Shown here: positions 18,661-28,074 of the stretch, piece after piece | Numbering within the stretch: the first letter of the stretch is position 1 | Layout: every line of letters begins with the position of its first letter | Assembly: GCA_009691715.1 (NCBI GenBank) | Contig: SIAN01000018.1 | Location: 17,638 to 81,637, forward strand | Origin: Planctomycetota bacterium | GTDB taxonomy: Bacteria > Planctomycetota > B15-G4 > SIAN01 | Length of the DNA: 64,000 bases | Reading direction: 5' to 3' | Program-made: the position numbers and the translations under genes | Notes under the pieces: generated by a model | Databases searched by the model: none | What the model was told of the DNA's origin: nothing | What the model saw: only the letters and a program-made list of their open reading frames with translations

Positions 18661-19536
18661 ATGAGTCTGGAACCCGAAGACCTCGCCCGCGCGTTCCTCG
18701 AGTTCGCCAAGGGCGATGACGCGGGTCGCAAGTTTCCGCTCGCCGCCGCGACGACGACGTTCGGCCGCGTTTCCGGCAACAGCCACGTCGTCGCCGACAC
18801 GACCATCTCCCGCCAGCACGCCAAGATCTTCGTGCGCGACGGGCGGCACTGGATCGCCGACCAGAACTCGACCCACGGCACCTTCGTCAACGGCCAGAAG
18901 ATCACGCTGCAAACGCTCGCCGACGGCGACGAGGTGCGCTTCGGCACGACGCTGCTGCACTACCGATCGCCGGCCGCGCCGCGAACCGCGCCACCGGCCG
19001 CCGCTGCCCCGCGCACCCCGCCGCCCGTACTCGCGGAGCCGCCGACCGGCTCGTTCGACCTCGAACTTCCGGCCGCCGGTGCGCCGCCGAAGCGCCCGAC
19101 CATGCCTGCCCCGCCGCCCGCACCGCGCCGCGGCCTCACCGAAACCGGCGAAGACCCCTTCGCGCTCGAAGCGCCACCGGATCCAGCGGCGCCGACGATC
19201 GAACTTCGCGGCGCCACCGCTCGCGCCGCCGGTATCCGCTCGAGCAACGCGCCCGTCTCCGCCGCCTCGCCGCGCTCGATCACGACCCATCTGCCGCCGC
19301 CGATCGCCAACGCGCCGCGCCGCAGCGGAGCGTTCGCGTTCCTTCGTGACGACCTCGACCAGCGCGGCGGCATCGCCCGCTTCGCCGCGATCGTCTTCGC
19401 GCTCGCGATCGCCGGCGCGCTCGGCTGGCTCGCGCTGCGTGCGTTCGACCTGCTGCCCAACTCGGCCGAGTCGGCCGATGATCCCGACGCCGCGCCGACC
19501 GGACCGCAGCGGCCGACGCTGCCGGAACGGCGCTGA
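18661..19536 (+). CDS. FHA-domain protein with one C-terminal membrane helix
   Basis: A 291-residue protein. The N-terminal FHA domain (about residues 15-100) shows the phosphothreonine-binding core: FGRVSGNSHVVADTTISRQH, then NSTHGTFVNGQKI. A long Ala/Pro-rich linker follows, then one membrane helix near residues 243-262 (FAAIVFALAIAGALGWLAL) and a short acidic tail. FHA domains bind phosphothreonine peptides made by Ser/Thr kinases, which are numerous in planctomycetes. ATG 18661 directly precedes the domain. A 140-base gap separates it from the divergent giant gene and should hold both promoters. Partners are unknown. Confidence 0.88.
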   Translation: MSLEPEDLARAFLEFAKGDDAGRKFPLAAATTTFGRVSGNSHVVADTTISRQHAKIFVRDGRHWIADQNSTHGTFVNGQKITLQTLADGDEVRFGTTLLHYRSPAAPRTAPPAAAAPRTPPPVLAEPPTGSFDLELPAAGAPPKRPTMPAPPPAPRRGLTETGEDPFALEAPPDPAAPTIELRGATARAAGIRSSNAPVSAASPRSITTHLPPPIANAPRRSGAFAFLRDDLDQRGGIARFAAIVFALAIAGALGWLALRAFDLLPNSAESADDPDAAPTGPQRPTLPERR

Positions 19537-19559
19537 GGGGCCCAACGCCGGGGTTTTTC

Positions 19560-19588
19560 ACGAGTAATACGCGCACTGTATTACTTGT
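19560..19588. promoter_or_regulatory. 11-bp AT-rich palindrome before the DUF4143-type ATPase gene
   Basis: ACGAGTAATAC (19560-19570) and GTATTACTTGT (19578-19588) form an inverted repeat with one mismatch around a seven-base spacer. It ends three bases before ATG 19592 and is conspicuously AT-rich for this DNA. The position suits an operator or a translational hairpin; it could also end the FHA transcript. The function is inferred. Confidence 0.5.
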
Positions 19589-19591
19589 GAC

Positions 19592-21046
19592 ATGACGCTT
19601 CTTGCTGAAGTCGTTCCCCTGATCGAGGACCTGAATCCTTGGTAGAGCGGAGGGCGGATCGCTCCTGTTCCACCTCGCTTCAGGCGACGCCCGGTTCCGC
19701 AGTTGATCGCCGATGTCATCGGTCGCCCCGTCGCGCTGATCCAGGTCATCCGCGGGCCGCGCCAAGTGGGCAAGACGACGTCGCTCTACCAGTTGGTGGA
19801 GGCATGGATCGAGGCCGGCAACAACCCGCTCCGTTGCCTGCTCATCCGATTTGATCTCCAGCCGCTCCGCGAAGCGGGTTTGCTGGAACTCGTCCGTTGG
19901 CATGAGCAACGCTGCGCCGACGCGAAAGTTCGCGGCAAGAGCCTGTTGCTTCTCGACGAGGTGCACAAGCTCCCGCACTGGGACGAGCAGGTGAAACACG
20001 TCTTCGACACGGCGGGACCGAAGTTGGTCCTGACCGGTTCGTCGAGCGTGCTTGTCGTCCGTGGCCAACGCGAGAGCCTCGCAGGACGAACCTCGACCCT
20101 CGACTTTCCGCCCTTCCTGTTCCGCGAGGTTCTCGAAGCGTGGAAGCCGGCGGGACTCGACCAACTGCCGGAACCGATCTCGATTCGCGACCTCGTCGCC
20201 GGCGACCTCGAGTCGCGCGGCCGATTCGAGGAGATCCACTGCCAGCCCGCGCAACGCCTGCTGATGTGGCGCCGGGCGCTCGACCGCTACTACAACCGCG
20301 GCGGCTATCCGCGACTTCACTCCGGCGAAGTCGACGACGATCATTGGGCCGACTATCTGGTCGAGACGGTGTTCGATCGCGTCCTCGGCGTCGACATCCC
20401 CGACCTGTTCCCGGTCGATCAACCGCAACTGCTCCGCCACATCTACCTCGAACTGGCGCGGCGCACCGGGCAGGAGGTCTCCCAGGGCGGATTGGCGCAG
20501 GACTGCACCGTCGCGGGCTTCCGCGCCACGCAACCACTGATCGGGCGCTACATCCACTATCTGGCGGGCGCGCTGCTGATCCGGGAGTACCGGCGCTACC
20601 CGCTTGCGCACCGAAGCACGGCGCGGGTGCCGGTGAAGATCACGCTCAGCGACCTCGGTGTCCGCAACGCGATCTTCCGCGGCGCGCCAAGCCTGTGGAA
20701 ATCGCCGCCGGAGATCGTCGGTCCGCTGGTCGAGACGTTGGTCCAGACCGTGCTCCGCGGGATCGGCCTGCAGATCCACTTCTTCCGCGACTTCTCCAAC
20801 CCGGACGACCGGCGCAGCGCGATCGACGAGGTTGACTTCGTCGCCGAGGCGCTCGACGGCACCGTACTCCCGATCGAGGTGAAGTTCCGCAAGAAGATCG
20901 AGCGCGGAGACGTCGCGGGGCTGCTGCGTTTCATGGAGCGCTTCCGCGCGCCCTACGGGATCGTCGTCACCCGCGACCAGCACGAGTGGAAGGCGAAGGA
21001 GAGGCTGCTGTTCGTGCCTTTGCTCGAGTTCTTGATGGCGTTTTGA
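19592..21046 (+). CDS. DUF4143-type P-loop ATPase with an amber codon at position 18
   Basis: The frame from ATG 19592 encodes LLAEVVPLIEDLNPW, then TAG (19643-19645), and continues in the same frame into an intact ATPase. Walker A GPRQVGKTT lies at residues 55-63, Walker B LLLLDEVHKLP near 120, then TGSSSVLV. The C-terminal nuclease-like DUF4143 region ends in EVDFVAEALDGTVLPIEVKF, a PD-(D/E)XK-like pattern. Family members often read NPWW at this site, so TGG to TAG is the simplest reading. Translation could instead begin at TTG 19703, which would still keep Walker A. These ATPases are widespread, variably present and usually linked to mobile or defence functions. The stop TGA directly abuts that of the next gene (TGATCA). 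Confidence 0.78.
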
Positions 21047-24000
21047 TCACGCCTTCGGTCGCACGACCTCGCCTTCGAGCGCGCATCCGCCGTCGGCCGC
21101 CAACGCGGCGAGCGACTCGCGGAACGCTTCGCGCGTCTTCTGGTGCACAGCCCTGAATCCGAGCAGGCGCGCGGCGGCCGCGGCGACATCGTCAGCGGCT
21201 CCACCGCCGGCGCTCGCGAGCACGCGACGCAGCGCGTTCTTCCGTTCTTCCGTCGGGATCCGGTCGGCGGCGCGCGGGCCGGCCGCGGGATCGGCGAGGC
21301 GCACAACGTCCCACAGCGCAGGGTCGAGACCCTTCGGCCAGATGAAGTTGCCGCGAACCTGCACGGTCCCGGCGGCGACGAGCGGGTCGAGACGCGCGCG
21401 CAACATCGCTTCCGGAGCCGCGGTCAGGCGCAGGATTCCACAGCAGCGCGCGGCTCGCTGCAGCAGCGCATCGACGTGGAGCGGCCCCTCGAACTCGACG
21501 ATTCGCGCCAGGAGCTCGCTCACGTGCTCGCCGACTGATGCGTCGGGATCAACTCGAATCCCGGTCGACTCGATCGGGAACTCGCGATAGGTCGGCAGCG
21601 CGACGGTCGGCGGCGCAACGATCGGGGGGCCTTTGGTCGACGCCGCTTCCGAGTCGATGCGCGGTGGCTCGGCCGTCGCCACGTCGGCGCCGCGCTCCTC
21701 CTCGCGCTGCCACGCTGCTCGCGCCGCAGCGATCGCCACCTCAACGCGCGCGATCTCGTCGGCTCTGCGCTCCGCCCAATCGGACGACCAGATCCGGTGG
21801 ATCCGCCAGCCGAGCCCTTCGAGCACGCTCTGCCGCAGCCGATCGCGATCGCGCGCGGTCGCGCCCGAGTGGTAGGCCGCGCCGTCGCACTCGATGCCGA
21901 GCAGGTGGCGGCCCGGCTCCGCGGCGTCGCGCACCGCCAGGTCGATCCGGTAGCCCGAGCAGCCGACCTGCCGATCGACCAGGTGGCCGCGCGCCTCGAG
22001 CTCGCACGCGATGTCGGCTTCGAGTTCCGATTCGCACTCGGCCTCCGGGTCGACGATCGGCGCACCGGCGAACGCCGCCGCGCCGCGCCGCGCGTAGTCG
22101 AGGTACTCGCGCAGGTGGCGCACGCCCTCGGCCGCCGTCCGCGACGGATCGATCTCCTCCGCCCGCAGCGAGGCGAACACGACCAGCTTCTCCCGCGCGC
22201 GCGTGATCGCGACGTTCAGCCGCCGCTCGCCGCCCTTCTTGTTGAGCGGCCCGAAGTTGAGCGACAGGCGACCATCCGCCCCTTTGCCGAACGTGACCGA
22301 AAAGAGCATCACGTCGCGCTCGTCGCCTTGGACGTTCTCGATGTTCTTGACGAACAGCGGCTCGCCGCGCGCGCCGCCGTCCGCCAACTCCTGCAGCTCC
22401 GGCCGCTGGAGCAACGCCTGATCGAGCAGATCCTCGATGAGCTGCTGCTGCGGCTGGTTGAACGTGACGACGCCGATCGACTTGTCGCGGCGCGCCGGAT
22501 CGGAGAGCGCCGCGACGATCCAGTCGACGACCGCGCGCGCTTCCGCCTCGTTGACGCGGCGTCCGGCGAATTCGTAGGTGCCGCCCACGTCGACCAACGA
22601 CACGCCGAGCCCGAGCGCGCGCCCCGACGCCGCCGGAAAGGTGTGCAGCCGGCCGCCGTAGTAGCGGCGATTGCTGAACGCGATCAGGCTTTCGTCGCGG
22701 CTGCGGTAGTGCCAGCGCAGCGGCAGCGACGGCACGCCGGCTGCCGCCGCCTCTTCGAGGATGCTCTCGAGATCGCGCACGAGCCCGCCGTCCTGCGCCT
22801 CGTCCTCTTCCTCGTCGTCCGCCAGCGCCCGCTCGAAGAAGGTGGTCGGCGGCAGTTGCCGGGTGTCGCCGACGATCACCACCTTGCGGCCGCGCGCCAA
22901 CGCGCCGATCGCGTCATGGGTCGGGATCTGCGACGCCTCGTCGAACACGACGACATCGAACAGCTCCTGCGAGACCGGCAGGAACTGGGCGATCGACTGC
23001 GGGCTCATCAGCAGGCACGGCTTCAACTGCGCCAGCAGCGTCGGGATCTCGCTGAAGAGGCGGCGCAACGACTTCTGCCGCCGCTTCTTCTTCGCCTCGC
23101 GCTGCAGCGTCTCGCACTCCGAGCCGGAGAAGGCGGCGTCGTGGCGCACCGTCCGCTGCGCCATCCAATCGGCGACGACCCGCGCCCCGCCGTTGGCGAT
23201 CAGCGCCGCATCGTCGCGGCGGAAGCGGGCGACCAGCTCATGGTGGCGCGCGCCATCGAAGTCGCGCAGCACTGGATCGCCGCTGATGGCGTGCTCGACG
23301 ACGAGCGTGAAGAAGGCGCGCTCGAAGGCGGCGGGAAGGTCGGCGGGTGCGAGCTCGCCGCGGCGCAGCGCCGCAACCAGCGGCGCGAGATCGAGCGACT
23401 CGGCCGCAGCGACCGCTCGCACCGTGGCGCACCAGGCCTTGAGCGCGGGGAGCTGCTGCCTCCAACGCAGCGCGTCGCGGCAAACCGACAGGATGCCGGC
23501 GGCGGCGGTGGCGGTGGCAGCAGTGGCAGCGGCGGTCGCAGTTGCGTGCTCACGCCATTCGGACGTAGTCGTCAGCGATGCAGCGACGGCAGCGACGGCG
23601 CGTTCCCAAGCGACGGCCGCCTGCGCCGGCGTGATCGCCGCAGGGTTCGCGACGGCCGGCGGCGGCGCGATCGCCGACAGACCGGGTCCAATCGCGCGCC
23701 AGGTCTCGAGGAAGTCGGCGAATCGCCGCACGGCCACAGGATCGTTCGTGCCGCTGCTCGCGCCCGCTCCCAACGTTGCGTCGAGGAACGGCTTCTCCGC
23801 GGCGAACGCGCGACCGCGCGTGACGACGTTGTCCGCCAACGCGAGGTCGGCCATCGCCACGGCCGTCGTCGGCGCTTTGCCTCGCAGCGCCGGTCCGAGC
23901 GCCTTCCAGGTACTTCGAAGCTTCCACCATCGCAGCGGGGCAAAGGCGTCGGCATGCCGCGCAAACTGCTCGCGCAGCGCCGCCACGTCGAGCGCGAACA

Positions 24001-27000
24001 ACTGCTCGTCCCAGCGCGCGGCGAGCTGCCCTCGGTCGGCCCGATCGCGCTCGAACTGCTCGGCGAGTGCGCGCAGCCGCGCGACCGCTTCTGCTCCGCC
24101 GTTGCGTGTTGCGCATTCTGCGGCGCACTCCGCGGCGCAGACGGCGGCGGCCAGCAGCTCGCCGAGTTCTTGATCGAGCCGCCGCGCGAACAGCGGCGAA
24201 TGCTCGGTCGGGCTGCAGCCGGTGAACGGGTGGCCGGCCAGCGGCCCGCTCGCCGCGACCGCCTCACCGAGTTCGCGCACGGCGTCGGCTCGACGCTCGA
24301 AGTCGCGCCGCTCGAGCGCGAGCGGCGCTGCGATCGGCAACGGCGCCACCTCCGTCGCCTCCCGTCGCGCGACGCGCCGTGAGACGCATTCGAAGTGGCT
24401 CCAGCCGTGCGCCCCGCGCCGGTGGAGCGCCGTGGCGTGGCGGTTCAGCGCGGCTGTCGCCTGCTCGGTCCGTTCGGGCAGCAGCGGGTCGTCGTCGCGC
24501 CGCGCCGCGAGCGTCTCCTCGAGCGTCCGGTCGAGCTCCGCGATCACGCCGCTCTTCGCCGCGCGGTTCGAGTGCAGTTCGAGGCACGCGCCGGCCAGCC
24601 CGACTTTGCGCAACCGGGCGGCGACGACCTCGAGCGCGGCACGCTTCTCCGCCACGAACAGCACACGCTTCTTGGCCGCGATGCAGCCGGCGATCACGTT
24701 GGCGATCGTCTGCGACTTGCCGGTGCCCGGCGGTCCTTGCAGCACGAAGGTGGCGCCGCGCACCGCCGCCTCGATCGCGGCGAGCTGGCTCGAGTCGGCG
24801 TCGAGGACCAGGCGCGCACGCGTCGCCGGCATCACCTCGTCGAGACGGCGCGGCTCGACGAAGGCTGGATCGGGCAGACGCTGGTCGGACTTGCGATCGA
24901 CCAGATGGCGCACCAGCTCGCTCGTCAGCAGCGCGTCCCGGTGCGCTTCGAGGTCGTGCCACAGCTGATGCTTCGCGAACGAGAAGAAGCCGAGCCGCGC
25001 CTCATCGACCACCTCGTAGCGCGGCACGGTCGCGACCAACCGGCGGAACTGCGCCAGCCACGCGTTGACATCGACTCCGACACCATCGCCCACCCCGGCA
25101 TCGAGCGGCAACTCGCGCAACGCCTCCGGATCGAGCCGCAGCTCGATCTTCAGCTTCGAAAGCAGCGTCTCGTTCGCGCGCGCCTCCTCGTCGCGCATCC
25201 GCAGCACGAACCGACGCTTCAGGCCGCGCCGCTCGAGCTGCACCGGCACCAGCAGCAGTGGCGCCAGCCGCGCGATCTTGCTGGTCGGCGACTCGTGCCA
25301 GCGCAGGAAGCCGAGTGCGAGGAAGAGCGTGGACGCGCCGGTCTCTTCGATGTGAGTGCGATCCTCGCGGAAAATCGCGAGGAGGCGTTCGTCGAGCTCG
25401 TCGGGTGCATGGCTGGTGAGCAAGGCGCCACGCTCGAACAGGCGCGCGCGCTCCTCCGCGACCCACGCGTCGGCGCCGCGCACCGCGACCAACTCGGCCG
25501 CGCGCGGATCCCCCGACGGCAGCACGGCACGCGGCACGAACTCGAGCGTCTTGCCTTCGGCGAGACGATCCTCGATCGCGGAGAGAACCCCGCCGTCGAG
25601 CACCACCGCGCGCTTCGAATCGCGCCAACTGATCAGCCGGTTGCGCAGCGTCAGATCGAGCAACTGCTGCTTCCACTGCTGCAGCCGATCGGCGAGCGGA
25701 CGCGGCAACGCGACCGGTGGTTCGCTCGACGCGGCGAGCGGGCCGCTCGCGCCGAAACCCTGCCCACCGCCGAGTGGCGCAGCCGACGAGTCGCCGCCCG
25801 CTGCCGCCCGATCGCGAGCGGCGTCGACCGGCATTGCGATCGGCACGATCCCCGCCGCGCGCGCCGCCTTGACGTCGACCACGCGCTGGAACCGGCCGGG
25901 CTGTTCGAGCAGCGCGTTCGCCGCCGCAACCGCTGCCTCGAAGGTCCCGCCGCCGACCAGCACCGTCGGATCGAACAGCAGCAGATCGCCAAGCGCGAGC
26001 AGTTTGCGCACGACGTCGAGCTGGTCGATGGTCACGGTTTCGAAGCGCGTCGCGACGCACCAGACTCCGGCGACCGCGTGGTCCTCGACCAGCAGCAGCA
26101 GCGGATGGAGCGCCGCCTGTTCCAGCAGCGCCGCAACCAGCAGCGACAGCTCGATGCAGTTGCCCATGCGATGGGCGACCACTTGCGCAGGGAGGCGCAG
26201 CTTCTGGCCGTCCTTCTCGAAGCTCGCCGGCAGCGCCGCATAGGAGATCTGGCGGCGGACGAGGAGTTCACCCAGCGCGCGTGCGATCGCCGTGATCCGA
26301 TCGCGCTCGCTCGCCTGGTAGCCGGCCAGCGCGGGATCTCCGGTCGCCTCGCGCAGGAGGTCGCGCAGCTCCGACAGCAGTTCCGCGATCACCGGTTCGT
26401 TCGGCAGCACGAACGCCGGCAGGAACTCGTCCGGCAGTGAGCGCGCCCACTCGTTCCACGCCAGCAGCTCGACCGGTCGGCGCTGGCGCGCCAGGATCCG
26501 CGGGCCGGCGCGCAGTTCAACGTGCAAAGCGCCGCTGGTGCGCTCGGTCAAACTCGACAATCGAGCGCGATCGAGCGCAACGTCGGGCGCGGCGATCACG
26601 CAGGTGCCGCCCGCCTCGATCCGCGGCACCGCGATGCGCGTCGGCGGCCCAAAGTCGGGGCCGACTTGCAGTCGCAGCTCGAGCCCTTCGAGCGCCGCGT
26701 CGCCGCGATTCGTGAGCACGACCTGCGCCACCAGCGGCACGCCATTGCGCTCGGCCGCGAAGTGGACGCGCGTCGCGTGCTGCACCTCGACTTCGACCGC
26801 AGTCGCCGAAGAACCAGCCGCGCCGCCGCCGCCCTCGGCTGCGACGACCGCAGCGCTCGCGACCGGCACTCCGACGCAGCGCTCCCATTCGGCCAGCAGC
26901 GCCGGATCGGGCGTCGCGCCGCACAACTGATCGAGCACGCTGCGCTGCAATGCCGCGAACGCGCCCTCGTCGCGCCGTTCGGGCGCAAGCTCGATCGAGG

Positions 27001-27229
27001 AGAGCTCCGCCAGCAGATCCGCCAACCGCCCGGCAGCCTCGAATCGCTCGAGATCGGCCTTCACCGCTTCGTCGCCGGTCTCGAGATGGGCACGCGTCGC
27101 CAGCGGCACCGGCGGCGTCGACAGCTCGACCCTGCGCGCCACCAGCAACCGCAACGCCGCGCGCAACGCGGCCGGCGGCGCCAGCAGCGAATGGAGCTGA
27201 CGAACCAGCGTTTCCGCGGAATCGAGCAT
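21047..27229 (-). CDS. DUF4011 / SF1 helicase / Vsr-like nuclease / DUF3320 protein, probable anti-phage effector
   Basis: An intact 2060-residue protein; ATG 27229 is the first start with family similarity. A transglutaminase-like segment (RMGNCIELSLLVAALLEQA) precedes DUF4011 (LLDLTLRNRLISWRDSKRAV). Superfamily-1 helicase motifs follow: Walker A GPPGTGKSQTIANVI near 831, Walker B DEASQIPTHD near 1426, VGDTRQLPPT, and the C-terminal motif RLNVAITRAREKLVV. Then comes a Vsr/MTES_1575-type endonuclease (about 1725-1823; GIECDGAAYHSGATARDRDR) and DUF3320 (about 1898-1966; GTVQVRGNFIWPKG). This architecture is known from single-gene antiviral candidates; I recall it as Hhe in defence surveys. It probably unwinds and cuts foreign nucleic acid. 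It ends tail-to-tail with the ATPase gene. Confidence 0.88.
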   Translation of the reverse strand: MLDSAETLVRQLHSLLAPPAALRAALRLLVARRVELSTPPVPLATRAHLETGDEAVKADLERFEAAGRLADLLAELSSIELAPERRDEGAFAALQRSVLDQLCGATPDPALLAEWERCVGVPVASAAVVAAEGGGGAAGSSATAVEVEVQHATRVHFAAERNGVPLVAQVVLTNRGDAALEGLELRLQVGPDFGPPTRIAVPRIEAGGTCVIAAPDVALDRARLSSLTERTSGALHVELRAGPRILARQRRPVELLAWNEWARSLPDEFLPAFVLPNEPVIAELLSELRDLLREATGDPALAGYQASERDRITAIARALGELLVRRQISYAALPASFEKDGQKLRLPAQVVAHRMGNCIELSLLVAALLEQAALHPLLLLVEDHAVAGVWCVATRFETVTIDQLDVVRKLLALGDLLLFDPTVLVGGGTFEAAVAAANALLEQPGRFQRVVDVKAARAAGIVPIAMPVDAARDRAAAGGDSSAAPLGGGQGFGASGPLAASSEPPVALPRPLADRLQQWKQQLLDLTLRNRLISWRDSKRAVVLDGGVLSAIEDRLAEGKTLEFVPRAVLPSGDPRAAELVAVRGADAWVAEERARLFERGALLTSHAPDELDERLLAIFREDRTHIEETGASTLFLALGFLRWHESPTSKIARLAPLLLVPVQLERRGLKRRFVLRMRDEEARANETLLSKLKIELRLDPEALRELPLDAGVGDGVGVDVNAWLAQFRRLVATVPRYEVVDEARLGFFSFAKHQLWHDLEAHRDALLTSELVRHLVDRKSDQRLPDPAFVEPRRLDEVMPATRARLVLDADSSQLAAIEAAVRGATFVLQGPPGTGKSQTIANVIAGCIAAKKRVLFVAEKRAALEVVAARLRKVGLAGACLELHSNRAAKSGVIAELDRTLEETLAARRDDDPLLPERTEQATAALNRHATALHRRGAHGWSHFECVSRRVARREATEVAPLPIAAPLALERRDFERRADAVRELGEAVAASGPLAGHPFTGCSPTEHSPLFARRLDQELGELLAAAVCAAECAAECATRNGGAEAVARLRALAEQFERDRADRGQLAARWDEQLFALDVAALREQFARHADAFAPLRWWKLRSTWKALGPALRGKAPTTAVAMADLALADNVVTRGRAFAAEKPFLDATLGAGASSGTNDPVAVRRFADFLETWRAIGPGLSAIAPPPAVANPAAITPAQAAVAWERAVAAVAASLTTTSEWREHATATAAATAATATAAAGILSVCRDALRWRQQLPALKAWCATVRAVAAAESLDLAPLVAALRRGELAPADLPAAFERAFFTLVVEHAISGDPVLRDFDGARHHELVARFRRDDAALIANGGARVVADWMAQRTVRHDAAFSGSECETLQREAKKKRRQKSLRRLFSEIPTLLAQLKPCLLMSPQSIAQFLPVSQELFDVVVFDEASQIPTHDAIGALARGRKVVIVGDTRQLPPTTFFERALADDEEEDEAQDGGLVRDLESILEEAAAAGVPSLPLRWHYRSRDESLIAFSNRRYYGGRLHTFPAASGRALGLGVSLVDVGGTYEFAGRRVNEAEARAVVDWIVAALSDPARRDKSIGVVTFNQPQQQLIEDLLDQALLQRPELQELADGGARGEPLFVKNIENVQGDERDVMLFSVTFGKGADGRLSLNFGPLNKKGGERRLNVAITRAREKLVVFASLRAEEIDPSRTAAEGVRHLREYLDYARRGAAAFAGAPIVDPEAECESELEADIACELEARGHLVDRQVGCSGYRIDLAVRDAAEPGRHLLGIECDGAAYHSGATARDRDRLRQSVLEGLGWRIHRIWSSDWAERRADEIARVEVAIAAARAAWQREEERGADVATAEPPRIDSEAASTKGPPIVAPPTVALPTYREFPIESTGIRVDPDASVGEHVSELLARIVEFEGPLHVDALLQRAARCCGILRLTAAPEAMLRARLDPLVAAGTVQVRGNFIWPKGLDPALWDVVRLADPAAGPRAADRIPTEERKNALRRVLASAGGGAADDVAAAAARLLGFRAVHQKTREAFRESLAALAADGGCALEGEVVRPKA

Positions 27230-27300
27230 CGGGCGACGGCCCCAACGAAAAGGGGGCGCAAGTCTAGGAAGCGCGGCCGCGCGGGGCTGCGTGAGGCTGG

Positions 27301-28074
27301 CTACTTCTTCAACCTCAGCACCGTCGCGACGTCGGGCGGCAGTTCGACTCTTGCCGTGCCGACGGCAGAGAAGCCAAGGTTCTGCTTCACCAGGTTTGCG
27401 CTTCGAGAGCCCTCGATCGGAATCGTGAACTCCGCTCCGATCGATCGGATCGCACCCTCGACGACGGTGAAGGTCAGCGTGGCCGTCGGTTTCGCGGCTG
27501 CGCCACCACCTGCTGCGCCAGCACCCGCCCTTTCGCGTTCCGGTCGGGTGCGTTCGACCACGACGGAAAACCGGGCGCAGCACTTCTTCGCGGTTTCCTC
27601 GCTCAGCGTGGCGGTGAAGGTGCGGCCGCCTTCGAGGGCGGCGGACTGGACCTCGGCAAGGCCGGCCAAGAAATCGTCCTGCCATTCATGAGGCAGCGCG
27701 ATGGCGTTGGCCTGGTCGAACATCCTGGCGACGTCGCCGTGACCGCGCGGCGCCTTTGAGAGATCGCCCTTGACGCGATCGACCGCGAACCACTTCCCGG
27801 AATGCGGATGCGGGACGGCGAACTGGGTGTCGGAGCGAAAGAACTCGCGCGTGAGACTGACGAAGTGGAGCGGCTTGCCCGCTTCGTAGTCGATGGTCCA
27901 TGCGCCGTCCTCGCGGCCTTCGGCTGCGAAGGGACCCTTCGCGGCGTCGGTGCTCGCGCTGACGCGCGACGTCCGGGCGGAGGTCTCAACGCGATAGCTC
28001 GACGCGGAACTCAGCCCCTTCGCCAGGCCAAGGAGTTTCGTCTCTGGCGGACGGCAAGGGTGCCGGCCGCGCAC
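27301..28074 (-). CDS. Probable secreted protein of unknown function, start uncertain
   Basis: An open frame of up to 257 residues. The recognisable body begins at LLGLAKGLSSASSYRVETSA and ends in a repetitive beta-type region (ATLTFTVVEGAIRSIGAEFT, then VELPPDVATVLRLKK). This resembles an uncharacterised class of planctomycete surface proteins, from memory only. The first 30 codons are unconvincing. A second frame starting at ATG 28131 (RKARFLDYFPEGTTSS) could supply the real N-terminus if a frameshift lies near 28030. No signal peptide is visible in the present frame. The gene is on the same strand as the DUF3179 gene and overlaps its end. Confidence 0.45.
   Translation of the reverse strand: MRGRHPCRPPETKLLGLAKGLSSASSYRVETSARTSRVSASTDAAKGPFAAEGREDGAWTIDYEAGKPLHFVSLTREFFRSDTQFAVPHPHSGKWFAVDRVKGDLSKAPRGHGDVARMFDQANAIALPHEWQDDFLAGLAEVQSAALEGGRTFTATLSEETAKKCCARFSVVVERTRPERERAGAGAAGGGAAAKPTATLTFTVVEGAIRSIGAEFTIPIEGSRSANLVKQNLGFSAVGTARVELPPDVATVLRLKK

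Noticed and set aside
13406..18664. A 1752-codon open frame on the plus strand opposite the giant dehydrogenase gene
   Set aside because: Its product is rich in Arg, Ala and His without any domain, and GC-rich genes commonly leave the antisense frame open. The minus-strand frame has clear domains over the whole length.
21797..24382. An 861-codon plus-strand frame inside the DUF4011-helicase gene
   Set aside because: Mirror of the helicase coding sequence; no recognisable fold, and codon composition fits an antisense shadow.
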